Positions 24,488-31,490 of a stretch of DNA of 32,895 nt are shown here, piece by piece (within the stretch, counting starts at the first letter, position 1; each line of letters begins with the position of its first letter). Source of the stretch: a virus; the IMG/VR virus record IMGVR_UViG_3300046007_006446, positions 1-32,895 of that record; one strand, given 5' to 3'. A model generated the notes under the pieces. It worked only from the letters and a program-made list of their open reading frames with translations, did no database searches and was not told the DNA's origin. The position numbers were made by a program, and so were the translations under genes.

Positions 24488-25384
24488 ATGCCTGAAATTC
24501 AAATATCATTAAAGAAAGCAACACAAGATCCAACATCCGCATCGGGGTTAACCCTTGCGGAACCAGTATTCAATTCATCAAATAATACTTTTTGGATGGG
24601 CAAAGGAACAGGAAGTGCTCCAATATGGATTGGTGCAGGAATATCCGCATCAAGTGGTGTTATTGCTTCAGGCAGTCAATATTTAATTCCTACAGGAAGT
24701 GCGATAAAAGATTATATAAATCTAAATCTAGTTACAAGTGTTAACGGGCAAACGGGTTCTGTAACAATTCCTCAAGGTTCAACTGGCCCTCAAGGCGTTC
24801 AAGGCAACACAGGTGCTACAGGAGCAACTGGCCCTCAAGGTGTTCAAGGAGTTACAGGAGCAACTGGCCCTCAAGGTGTTCAAGGAGTTACAGGAGCAAC
24901 TGGCCCTCAAGGTGTTCAAGGAGTTACTGGTGCTACAGGAGCAACTGGCCCTCAAGGCGTTCAAGGCAACACAGGTGCTACAGGAGCAACTGGCCCTCAA
25001 GGAGAAATTGGCCCTCAAGGCATTCAGGGTGAAAGTTTTTACTTTAGAGGCCCTTATGGTGGTTCGGAGATTGTTTATAATCTCAATGATGTAGTTACAT
25101 TCAATGGCAATTCTTATATTTGTTTAACTAATAGTCTTACTGGCTCTCAACCAGATTCTTTAGTGGGTTGGGATGTATTTGTAGAAAAGGGTTCAACTGG
25201 CCCAACAGGAGATACGGGAGCAACTGGCCCTCAAGGAGAAACTGGCCCTCAAGGAGCAACTGGCCCTCAAGGAGCAACTGGTGCTCAAGGCATTCAAGGA
25301 GTTACAGGACCTCAAGGAAATACAGGAGCAGCAGGTCAAGCCGCAGACCTCGGATTTGTGATTGCGATGGCAATAGCCCTATAA
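24488..25384 (+). CDS. Collagen-like tail fibre protein B with carbohydrate-binding-like insert
   Basis: The 298-residue product starts [20 protein letters not shown] and reaches [16 protein letters not shown], which resembles the N-terminal virion-attachment domain of the major tropism determinant type. [15 protein letters not shown] leads into Gly-X-Y triplets (about 98-180) with [12 protein letters not shown] repeats. Residues about 183-234 interrupt the triplets with [20 protein letters not shown] and a closing W (GWDVF), the pattern of CBM5/12 chitin-binding-like modules. Triplets resume to about 285 before the hydrophobic end, [10 protein letters not shown]. The module may bind surface glycans. 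No Shine-Dalgarno site is visible before the ATG. Confidence 0.7.
   Translation: MPEIQISLKKATQDPTSASGLTLAEPVFNSSNNTFWMGKGTGSAPIWIGAGISASSGVIASGSQYLIPTGSAIKDYINLNLVTSVNGQTGSVTIPQGSTGPQGVQGNTGATGATGPQGVQGVTGATGPQGVQGVTGATGPQGVQGVTGATGATGPQGVQGNTGATGATGPQGEIGPQGIQGESFYFRGPYGGSEIVYNLNDVVTFNGNSYICLTNSLTGSQPDSLVGWDVFVEKGSTGPTGDTGATGPQGETGPQGATGPQGATGAQGIQGVTGPQGNTGAAGQAADLGFVIAMAIAL
24780..25015 (+). repeat. In-frame tandem repeats (36-base unit) in collagen-like gene B
   Basis: A 36-base unit containing CAACTGGCCCTCAAGGTGTT is repeated head to tail. It is flanked on both sides by exact copies of a longer block (24791-24840 and 24953-25001) containing GGCGTTCAAGGCAACACAGG. All units are multiples of three and encode [10 protein letters not shown]-type triplets. 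Length change by slippage or recombination would keep the frame. Confidence 0.85.
24811..24881 (+). repeat. 71-base direct repeat, copy 2
   Basis: Exact copy of 23809-23879, inside the stalk region of collagen-like protein B. See copy 1. Confidence 0.9.
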
Positions 25385-25387
25385 ATA
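25380..25387 (+). promoter_or_regulatory. Candidate T4-type late promoter (TATAAATA)
   Basis: A perfect TATAAATA, within CCTATAAATAT, overlaps the stop of collagen-like gene B and lies 13 bases before the next ATG. It matches the T4 late-promoter consensus and the CTATAAATA form in cyanophages. The AGGAG ribosome site is at 25391-25395. The likely start of transcription would fall near or in that site, so the promoter call is tentative. Confidence 0.45.
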
Positions 25388-25400
25388 TGCAGGAGAACCT

Positions 25401-26024
25401 ATGAAGAAACTACTAGGACAAGACGCATCAGGCACATACGCCTTCAATCCAACTGCAAAGACAGTCACCTTTTCAGGTCTGTCTCAGCAGATTACATTGG
25501 CTAACATTCTTTTGATTACCAATGTAACCGCCAACACTATTATCTACAATTTTGCTAGTTCATCCACAGGAGCAGTAAGTTTTGCCAACAATGTGCTGAC
25601 TCTAGACTACGACACCACATCCATGAGTTCCACAGATGTTCTGCAAATCTACCTTGACCTTGCAGGCGAAGAGTCACTACACGATCTCCTTCGCCGCATG
25701 AACAAACTGCTGGAAAGCAATGCTGTTGTTGATTCTCGTTTGCGCCAAAAGGTCGTAATAGAAGCAATCGGAACTAACTTGGCAGCACCAACCGAAGTTA
25801 ACGCAACTGTTCCTGTTTCGGGAACTGTTACAGCCACAGCCAATGTGAACAATGCTGTAACCGCTACAACATTCAACAACTCAGCAGTAAATCCATACAC
25901 CCTGTCAACATCACAGGTAGTAGGATTGGTTTCAGAAGGTCCAGTTCATCAATTATGGCGTGTAGCCAATGACGCTCAAGCCTGCTACGCTCAAGCAATT
26001 CGGTCTAAACTCTCATTCACATAA
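25401..26024 (+). CDS. Virion structural protein (hypothetical), partner of the downstream modular protein
   Basis: The 207-residue product is not recognised as a named family. Residues 1-85 are beta-rich and Thr/Ser/Asn-rich (VTFSGLSQQITLANILLI, then NVTANTIIYNF). A helical segment follows (ESLHDLLRRMNKLLESN, about 91-107). Residues about 120-160 repeat VSGTVTATANVNNAVTATT-like strands, and the end is mixed (HQLWRVANDAQACYAQAI). It has a good AGGAG ribosome site and a possible late promoter directly upstream. Codon use differs visibly from the genes to the left: more CGT/CGC arginine and AAC, fewer AGA. It is probably co-expressed with the 968-residue protein 12 bases downstream. Confidence 0.6.
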   Translation: MKKLLGQDASGTYAFNPTAKTVTFSGLSQQITLANILLITNVTANTIIYNFASSSTGAVSFANNVLTLDYDTTSMSSTDVLQIYLDLAGEESLHDLLRRMNKLLESNAVVDSRLRQKVVIEAIGTNLAAPTEVNATVPVSGTVTATANVNNAVTATTFNNSAVNPYTLSTSQVVGLVSEGPVHQLWRVANDAQACYAQAIRSKLSFT

Positions 26025-26036
26025 TAGGAATACACA

Positions 26037-28943
26037 ATGCCAGTAACCAATCTACTAAAGACACAAGTTGACCAACCCGTATTTGAATGGATGCGTTTTG
26101 CTCCCACAGCAACCGCAACACTATCGGCTTTAGCAGGATCAGACGATCTTGGTGGTCGTTATTTTTATTACATAGTTGCACAAGCCCTATGGCGTTATGA
26201 TACTTATTCGGATTCATGGCAGGAACTTGCTCCACCCAATACAGCACCAGCAACAGTTCTTGCAATGAAATATTCTAAGAATTCTGGTTATCGTGGTCAC
26301 ACCATTTCTGCAACTTCAAACACCATAACTGTTGCAGGATTTAGTCGTCACGCTCACATTCCTGGCGGAATTAAAATTCGCATCATTGCAGGCACAGGTG
26401 CAGGACAAGAGAGAACTATTACAGAAGTTGCTGACGCGGTAATTGCGGATTATGGTATCGCTACCACAGCAACCACTTCAACGATTGGTGATTCTACTAA
26501 GCGTTGGCGTGTAAATCAATGGGACGGGTATCAGTGTCGTCTAACTTACAGCACAGGTCAAAGTCAGATTCGTAGAATTCTTTATAACGACACAACAACC
26601 TTAACTTTTTCAGATGCAAACTTTCAAGCCATTGATTCGTTTAACAACACAGGCTTTTCAATTGTGTCTCCGTATGCTGCTCCTGTAACTACAGCAGGTT
26701 CACAAACTCATTTTGTAATTGAGTCTGCACAATTAACTGTAGATACTCCTTGGACGGTTACACCAGATCAGTCTTCAATTTATCTGATTGTTTCTGGCGG
26801 ATTGTGGCTACTATCATCTTCCGCATCATCTCCTTGGACAACATGGCAGTTTTACGATATTTTATCAGATACTTGGCAAAATAAAACTCCAACTAGCGGT
26901 CATTTAGGTGCGGCTCTAGCAACAGATGTCTCTATTGACAAAATAGGAGAATTTGCAGGAGCAAGCATTTCAGGAAATACTGCCACTGCATCAACAATTA
27001 AAACTTTAGTTGATAGTGGCGCAACAATGGCATATGATCGTTGGGCAAACTATCAGTTGCGTATTGTTTCGGGCCCTGGCATAGGACAACGCCGCCGAAT
27101 TGTTGGTAATACCGATACCACATTTCATATAGATCATAATTGGGATGTGGCTCCAAGTGCAACATCTCAGTATTCAGTATTTCCTAATACAGATATGATT
27201 TGGATGATAGGCAACGGTTCTTCACAACTACACGGATATTCTGTTGAGAGAGATCTGTGGTTTAATGGTCATATGAGTGATTACGGTATTTCAAGAAACA
27301 TTTCTATTACTCCTGTATCAACAACGGGATATTTTCCGCCACACGAAGGATACGCTGCCACAAACATTATTTTCAACGGAACTGGAGTGCTTGCGGTAAC
27401 TGTTCTGCAAGGTGGAACTGGATTTACCGCAGGAGAACTATTGAATCTTATTACCACAGGTTCGGGTGCTCAGGTTTGGGTTACAAGTGTTACAGGGCCT
27501 CAAGGAGCAATCAATACCATTGAACTGGCTGCTTGCGGAACAGGATACACATCAACCGTATCCACATCAATCCTTAACGGTGGCTCGGGGACAGGAGCAT
27601 CAGTTAATGTGGTTTCTGTGGGTAAGAATGCTCTGATAAATGTGGCAACCAACCACGATTTTCGTGGCCCATCAAGTGGAATCCCTATGGAATATGTCAG
27701 CATCACAGGCTGCTCTGCTGGTGTGGATTCCTCGTTCAATAATACCTTTGGTGTTATTGGTGTTCAATCGTTAACTGGCTTTTATATTGCTTGTCCAAAC
27801 GCTGCGGCATCGCCAACAGGAACTACATTCCATAACACTTTACTCATGGTTGATTCTGCACAAAACTGGACAACCAATGAACATGTTGGAAAACTTTTGA
27901 TGCTTCAAACAGGCGGAACTGCTTCGCCAACACTTCAAGTTCGTAGAATTATTTCCAACACTCAAAACGCTCTAGGATTAACAGGTGCAATAACCGCACC
28001 TACTAACGGAACAAGTCGTTACATTATTCAAGAGCCTCGTGCTTTTGGTGCAATGCTTGTGAACAAGCGGTCAGGTAAGGAACCAACAGGTTGGGCAACA
28101 TCTGCCACATCAACTACCCTTGTAGACACATCAAAGGACTGGCTCCCAAATCAATGGGTAAACTGTCGTGTAAGAATTACTTGCGGAACAGGTGCAGGGG
28201 GTGAAGCAGTTGTTATCACAAACACACGAACCACACTTACTGTGGCATCTTGGCCCAATGGAACACCAGATGCAACATCCGAGTATGATATTGGAGACTC
28301 GTATGGATTTGTTACAACCGCAGGAACCGGAGTAGCAACCATTACCGATGCCAACAAAAATTGGCCAACAAACTCCTTGGCAGGCAAGCGTATTCGCTTT
28401 ATTGGTGGAACAAATATTGCTAACGAATATTCAATCGTATCTAATACTGCAACGGTTATAACTATAGGCTCTTCTATTACAACAGACACTTCTTCAATTT
28501 ATGTGATTTATGAGCCACCTATTCGTTCCACAGGAACCAATTTAACTTGGCTGTTTGGTTTAACAGACACAGAGAAGCAAGGTAAATTCTTGATTTCTCC
28601 TCGTGGTGGTGGTTCTAACATCTTTGATCTGTATGACATCACACAAAATAGATGGGACATCACACCGTTCTTCTCTCCCATGTCAACAACTGTAACCACA
28701 GGTTCCATGTATACCTATGATGGTGGAGATAATTATTACTTCACGAAAGATGCAACAGGTCGTGTCTATCAATTAAACATGAATACATTTGCGGTTAACG
28801 CAGCCGCAACGACTCCGTATGCACACAGCACCGCTATTCTTGGAAATCGTATGGAAATTGTGGAAACCGTAGACGGATTGAAGTATCTGTATATCATGCG
28901 TCATACAGGTCAGGAAATGTGGAGAACTCTCAAGTTCTGGTAA
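26037..28943 (+). CDS. Large modular virion protein with GTGAGQ-type repeats and Kelch-like segments
   Basis: The 968-residue product has an AGGA ribosome site. Six related modules of about 60 residues occur near 85-150, 145-210, 320-383, 601-663, 691-751 and 765-824. Each has a DxxKxWxxNxWxG start, a basic RIxxGTGAGQxRxI centre and a TTLT...PDATSxYxI end, as in TLVDTSKDWLPNQW and RVRITCGTGAGGEAVV. Similar modules recur in phage fibres and adhesins. Between and around them are Kelch-like strands: LWRYDTYSDSWQELAPP (about 48-64), FYDILSDTWQNKTP (about 271-284) and DLYDITQNRWDI (about 863-874). A disc- or propeller-like adhesin on the virion is the best guess. Its last 14 bases overlap the convergent resolvase gene. 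Confidence 0.7.
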   Translation: MPVTNLLKTQVDQPVFEWMRFAPTATATLSALAGSDDLGGRYFYYIVAQALWRYDTYSDSWQELAPPNTAPATVLAMKYSKNSGYRGHTISATSNTITVAGFSRHAHIPGGIKIRIIAGTGAGQERTITEVADAVIADYGIATTATTSTIGDSTKRWRVNQWDGYQCRLTYSTGQSQIRRILYNDTTTLTFSDANFQAIDSFNNTGFSIVSPYAAPVTTAGSQTHFVIESAQLTVDTPWTVTPDQSSIYLIVSGGLWLLSSSASSPWTTWQFYDILSDTWQNKTPTSGHLGAALATDVSIDKIGEFAGASISGNTATASTIKTLVDSGATMAYDRWANYQLRIVSGPGIGQRRRIVGNTDTTFHIDHNWDVAPSATSQYSVFPNTDMIWMIGNGSSQLHGYSVERDLWFNGHMSDYGISRNISITPVSTTGYFPPHEGYAATNIIFNGTGVLAVTVLQGGTGFTAGELLNLITTGSGAQVWVTSVTGPQGAINTIELAACGTGYTSTVSTSILNGGSGTGASVNVVSVGKNALINVATNHDFRGPSSGIPMEYVSITGCSAGVDSSFNNTFGVIGVQSLTGFYIACPNAAASPTGTTFHNTLLMVDSAQNWTTNEHVGKLLMLQTGGTASPTLQVRRIISNTQNALGLTGAITAPTNGTSRYIIQEPRAFGAMLVNKRSGKEPTGWATSATSTTLVDTSKDWLPNQWVNCRVRITCGTGAGGEAVVITNTRTTLTVASWPNGTPDATSEYDIGDSYGFVTTAGTGVATITDANKNWPTNSLAGKRIRFIGGTNIANEYSIVSNTATVITIGSSITTDTSSIYVIYEPPIRSTGTNLTWLFGLTDTEKQGKFLISPRGGGSNIFDLYDITQNRWDITPFFSPMSTTVTTGSMYTYDGGDNYYFTKDATGRVYQLNMNTFAVNAAATTPYAHSTAILGNRMEIVETVDGLKYLYIMRHTGQEMWRTLKFW

Positions 28944-29532
28944 TAGTATGTTGTGTTCCGTAGGCGGCTAGCCAAACTGCATCCACAACATCACTTACCG
29001 GATTGCCTATCTTACCTTCTCGTCCTGCTAAACGGGCTTGCATATCTACACCGAAACGCTGCTGAAATGCCGCATGCATTTTTTCTTTATCGGCATTTCC
29101 TTTGCCTGTTGCCCATTTTTTAAGAACGGTTGGGCCCACCACCGAGAACGGTATTTTAAGATTCCACAGTTTCCATTTTAATAATCCAGCGTTCTCTCCG
29201 ATATGGAAAACACGCCCTTTGGCTCCAAGAGCATAGTCCTCTATCATTACTTGGTCGGACGCACCAGCGAGGCTTATAGCCCATTCTGAGAGCCCCTGAT
29301 AGCGTTCCTCAGGTGTCGTCCAAGCAGGATATTCCCATCCTTTTATTAAAAAGTTACCAAATTTAAAATCACCTAGAAACTTTTTAGTCGAAGTAAGATA
29401 ATGGGCTTGGTAGGATAGCCCGCCGTCTGTGGTTACAGCAACACACGGCGAGCATAACGAATAGTCAATTCCTACAATTTTCACCCCATTATTTATGGGG
29501 GTCAGTTTGCCACGAGGTCTACGATTTCGCAT
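28930..29532 (-). CDS. RuvC-like Holliday-junction resolvase / RNase H-fold nuclease
   Basis: The 200-residue product shows the four acidic positions of the RuvC active site: D23 in KIVGIDYS, E98 in QVMIEDYALGAKGR, and D181 and D184 in SDVVDAVWLA, with the usual three-residue spacing of the last pair. GKGNADKEKM (about 142-151) matches the basic segment before the last acids. Phage resolvases of this type cut branched DNA before packaging and process recombination intermediates. The start at 29532 overlaps the end of the reductase gene by 31 bases and lacks a clear ribosome site, so it may be translationally coupled. A GTG at codon 17 would also give a plausible KIVGIDYS start. The 3' end overlaps the convergent fibre gene. 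Confidence 0.8.
   Translation of the reverse strand: MRNRRPRGKLTPINNGVKIVGIDYSLCSPCVAVTTDGGLSYQAHYLTSTKKFLGDFKFGNFLIKGWEYPAWTTPEERYQGLSEWAISLAGASDQVMIEDYALGAKGRVFHIGENAGLLKWKLWNLKIPFSVVGPTVLKKWATGKGNADKEKMHAAFQQRFGVDMQARLAGREGKIGNPVSDVVDAVWLAAYGTQHTITRT
29484..29500 (-). repeat. Hairpin directly after the reductase stop, inside the resolvase 5' region
   Basis: CCCCAT and ATGGGG form a perfect six-pair stem with a five-base loop, one base after the stop of the - strand reductase gene and near the resolvase start. On the - strand the loop region reads CATAAATA, which fits the NATAAATA late-promoter pattern. No T-run follows, so it is unlikely to be a simple terminator. Confidence 0.45.
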
Positions 29533-31439
29533 GAGTTAGCCGAGCAAGCGTAGGTTTGAGTGCCTGCGGTATTATCTTCCTTTTCATACTTGCTCAACTC
29601 AGTCCAATCCACATCCTTAGGCATACGCAACACAAAGGCTTCGTATTCCTCCTTGGTGCAGTCCTGATATGGAGCCTGCTTGTAGGAGTGATCCGAGTGC
29701 GGCAGGAACGAGATGCCTGATACTGAATCCAAGTGCTTATAGACCCATGCACCAACCTCTACCCATTCGTGTTCCTTGACGGTAACGGTGATACTTGGCT
29801 TGTGTTCGCACCAATGATTCTGATAGGTGAGCCACAGATCAAGATGCTCAACAGCAGTCATATCGTTTCGTGTGATGCAGCCCTTGGGTGACTTCATCGG
29901 AAACGAGAACACCATGACCGAATCGGGCTTCATGGCACACGGCTCTGCGGGGAAGCCCTTGTCCAACATGAATTGACACAGCGGGTCTTTGCGATCTGCA
30001 CGAACGGTGCGAATGTAATACGGATTGTGACGAGCGTGAATGCCTGAAGCAGCATCCGTCAACTGCGATACGGTTCCGCTTGGCTTCACACAACTAATCG
30101 CTGCGGCAGGAGAAATCTTAAGTTTGTTTGCCCACTTTGCGTTTGTTTCTACAGCATGTTCACGAAGATCGTTAAGCATATTGTGTAGACCTTCACGATT
30201 ATCTCGCATGATTGGGTTATCCAAGATACCTGTGAGAGACACACCAAGCAGGGCTTCTTCGGTGCAGTTCTTGCGCCACTCGCTTGACAGATAACGGAAG
30301 TCTACAAGACTAGCCTGCCATGTGCCAAGAATTGCGGCAAGACGAACCTTACGCTTCAGAGTTTCTTCCGTATCTTCTCTGCGAACCACAACCTCGCTGA
30401 GATTGCAGAACTCACGATCACGAAGAATAATCTCGGAGCAAGGATTAGTTCCGAACTCATGGTTTGGATCACGACGATCACCCAACTTCGCAACAGTTCG
30501 CTTGGCAGCATCACGATTAAAGATGCCACGCTCGCCTGACTTAGAGTTGTAAAGTGATAGCCATTCTTCCATGAATGTTCCAACTTCAGGACGCTCTTTA
30601 TAGACAGCAGAGTTGTTAGCCAAGGCTCGCTGTGCGTTGGCTTCCCACCATGCACCCGTCTTGGCTCCACGCATACGCTCATCGTTCAGATCAGATAGAG
30701 AAATGAGAGCAGAACGACGAACGCCACCAACCACAACAATCTCAGCAATCTTGCAAACGATATCGTGAACCTCAATAGAAGTCAACTTGCGTCCCGCTGC
30801 CTTCTTGAAAGTGTCAACACAGAAACGGAACAGGTCTTCAAGTGGTCTTGGGCCAGATGCTCTACCACCGAAAGTCTTTAGTCTTGCGCCAGCACCACGA
30901 ACCTTTGAAGTATCCCACTTTGGAATCTGACCGCCAACAAGCAGCGACATTAGTTCCTTGTATGCCTTTGCCCAACCAATCTTGCTGTCCTCAACAACAA
31001 TTACAGTATCGCTATCGCTGAACTCTTCTGCAATGGTTGGCAACTTGTTTACAAACTGCTGCTCAACAGAGAAGCCCACGCCCGTACCGCACATGAGGAT
31101 ATACAGGATTTCATCAAACGCACGAAGACGATTGAGTGCAACGAACGCACAGTTGTAGCCCGCAACATGGTCACGCTCAAGTGCTTCGCCTGCTGTCATC
31201 AAGGCTCGCATGGAAGGCATCACTTCAAGATTTAGAACAGCGGTTTCTAGTTCGCTGCGTGTTGCTTTATCCACCTTGTATCCACACTTGGTTTCAAGAT
31301 GCTTCTCAAAGAAATTAAAATAACGAGCAACAGTTTCTTCCCATGTTTCTCTGCGATTCTTTTCGGGCATCCATCTTGAATACCTCGAAAGATGAATGAA
31401 AGATTGGTAGGCCGTGGGCAATCCGTTGAAGTCACTCAT
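29502..31439 (-). CDS. nrdJ: Adenosylcobalamin-dependent ribonucleoside-triphosphate reductase (class II)
   Basis: The product makes deoxynucleotides with a coenzyme-B12 radical. I choose the ATG at 31439 (MSDFNGLP) because AGGAG lies 7 bases upstream; a farther ATG at 31481 has no such site. Numbered from there (645 residues), the catalytic residues match the monomeric Lactobacillus-type enzyme: C97 in GYNCAF, and N332, C334 and E336 in NPCSE, with C345 eleven residues after C334. The redox pair C632/C637 (ACSANSCEI) has the same five-residue spacing as in that enzyme. GTGVGFSVE and CVKPSGTVSQLTDAASG are further family marks. The gene is GC-richer than the tail genes and uses many CGT/CGC codons. 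No ATP-cone is seen. Confidence 0.93.
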   Translation of the reverse strand: MSDFNGLPTAYQSFIHLSRYSRWMPEKNRRETWEETVARYFNFFEKHLETKCGYKVDKATRSELETAVLNLEVMPSMRALMTAGEALERDHVAGYNCAFVALNRLRAFDEILYILMCGTGVGFSVEQQFVNKLPTIAEEFSDSDTVIVVEDSKIGWAKAYKELMSLLVGGQIPKWDTSKVRGAGARLKTFGGRASGPRPLEDLFRFCVDTFKKAAGRKLTSIEVHDIVCKIAEIVVVGGVRRSALISLSDLNDERMRGAKTGAWWEANAQRALANNSAVYKERPEVGTFMEEWLSLYNSKSGERGIFNRDAAKRTVAKLGDRRDPNHEFGTNPCSEIILRDREFCNLSEVVVRREDTEETLKRKVRLAAILGTWQASLVDFRYLSSEWRKNCTEEALLGVSLTGILDNPIMRDNREGLHNMLNDLREHAVETNAKWANKLKISPAAAISCVKPSGTVSQLTDAASGIHARHNPYYIRTVRADRKDPLCQFMLDKGFPAEPCAMKPDSVMVFSFPMKSPKGCITRNDMTAVEHLDLWLTYQNHWCEHKPSITVTVKEHEWVEVGAWVYKHLDSVSGISFLPHSDHSYKQAPYQDCTKEEYEAFVLRMPKDVDWTELSKYEKEDNTAGTQTYACSANSCEIVDLVAN

Positions 31440-31460
31440 TGTATTTCTCCTAGTTATAGT

Positions 31461-31478
31461 GTTCCTGTATGTAGGAAC
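31461..31478 (-). repeat. Hairpin in the leader of the reductase gene
   Basis: GTTCCT and AGGAAC form a six-pair stem with a six-base loop between the Mom-like gene stop and the reductase ribosome site (AGGAG at 31447-31451 on the opposite strand). A TATAAC sequence between hairpin and ribosome site resembles a -10 box but has no good -35. It could be a mild attenuator, a processing site or chance. Confidence 0.4.
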
Positions 31479-31490
31479 CACAAGACTAAT

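Noticed and set aside
24780-25015. Regular repeats of about 36 bases that could suggest a CRISPR array
   Set aside because: The repeats are contiguous, without unique spacers, and code in frame for Gly-X-Y triplets.
23684-25018. Reverse-strand open frames encoding SCSC/LRAS-rich peptides, and + frames rich in LALKVFKEL
   Set aside because: They are shadows of the repetitive collagen-like genes in other frames; no ribosome sites and only repeat-derived sequence.
24488-25384. A diversity-generating retroelement, because fibre B has a tropism-determinant-like N-terminus
   Set aside because: No reverse transcriptase and no template/variable repeat pair with adenine-specific differences in the window; the repeats present are exact collagen-like units.
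28944-28990. GGCTAGCC palindrome near the convergent junction as a terminator or attachment site
   Set aside because: Only eight bases, inside the resolvase coding sequence, no T-run and no second copy seen.
30040-31318. + strand open frames across the reductase gene
   Set aside because: Antisense to a gene with fully conserved catalytic residues; long antisense frames are expected at its higher GC.
31440-31481. Upstream ATG at 31481 as the reductase start (adds 14 residues)
   Set aside because: The added residues are not family-like and there is no ribosome site; AGGAG sits correctly before the ATG at 31439.
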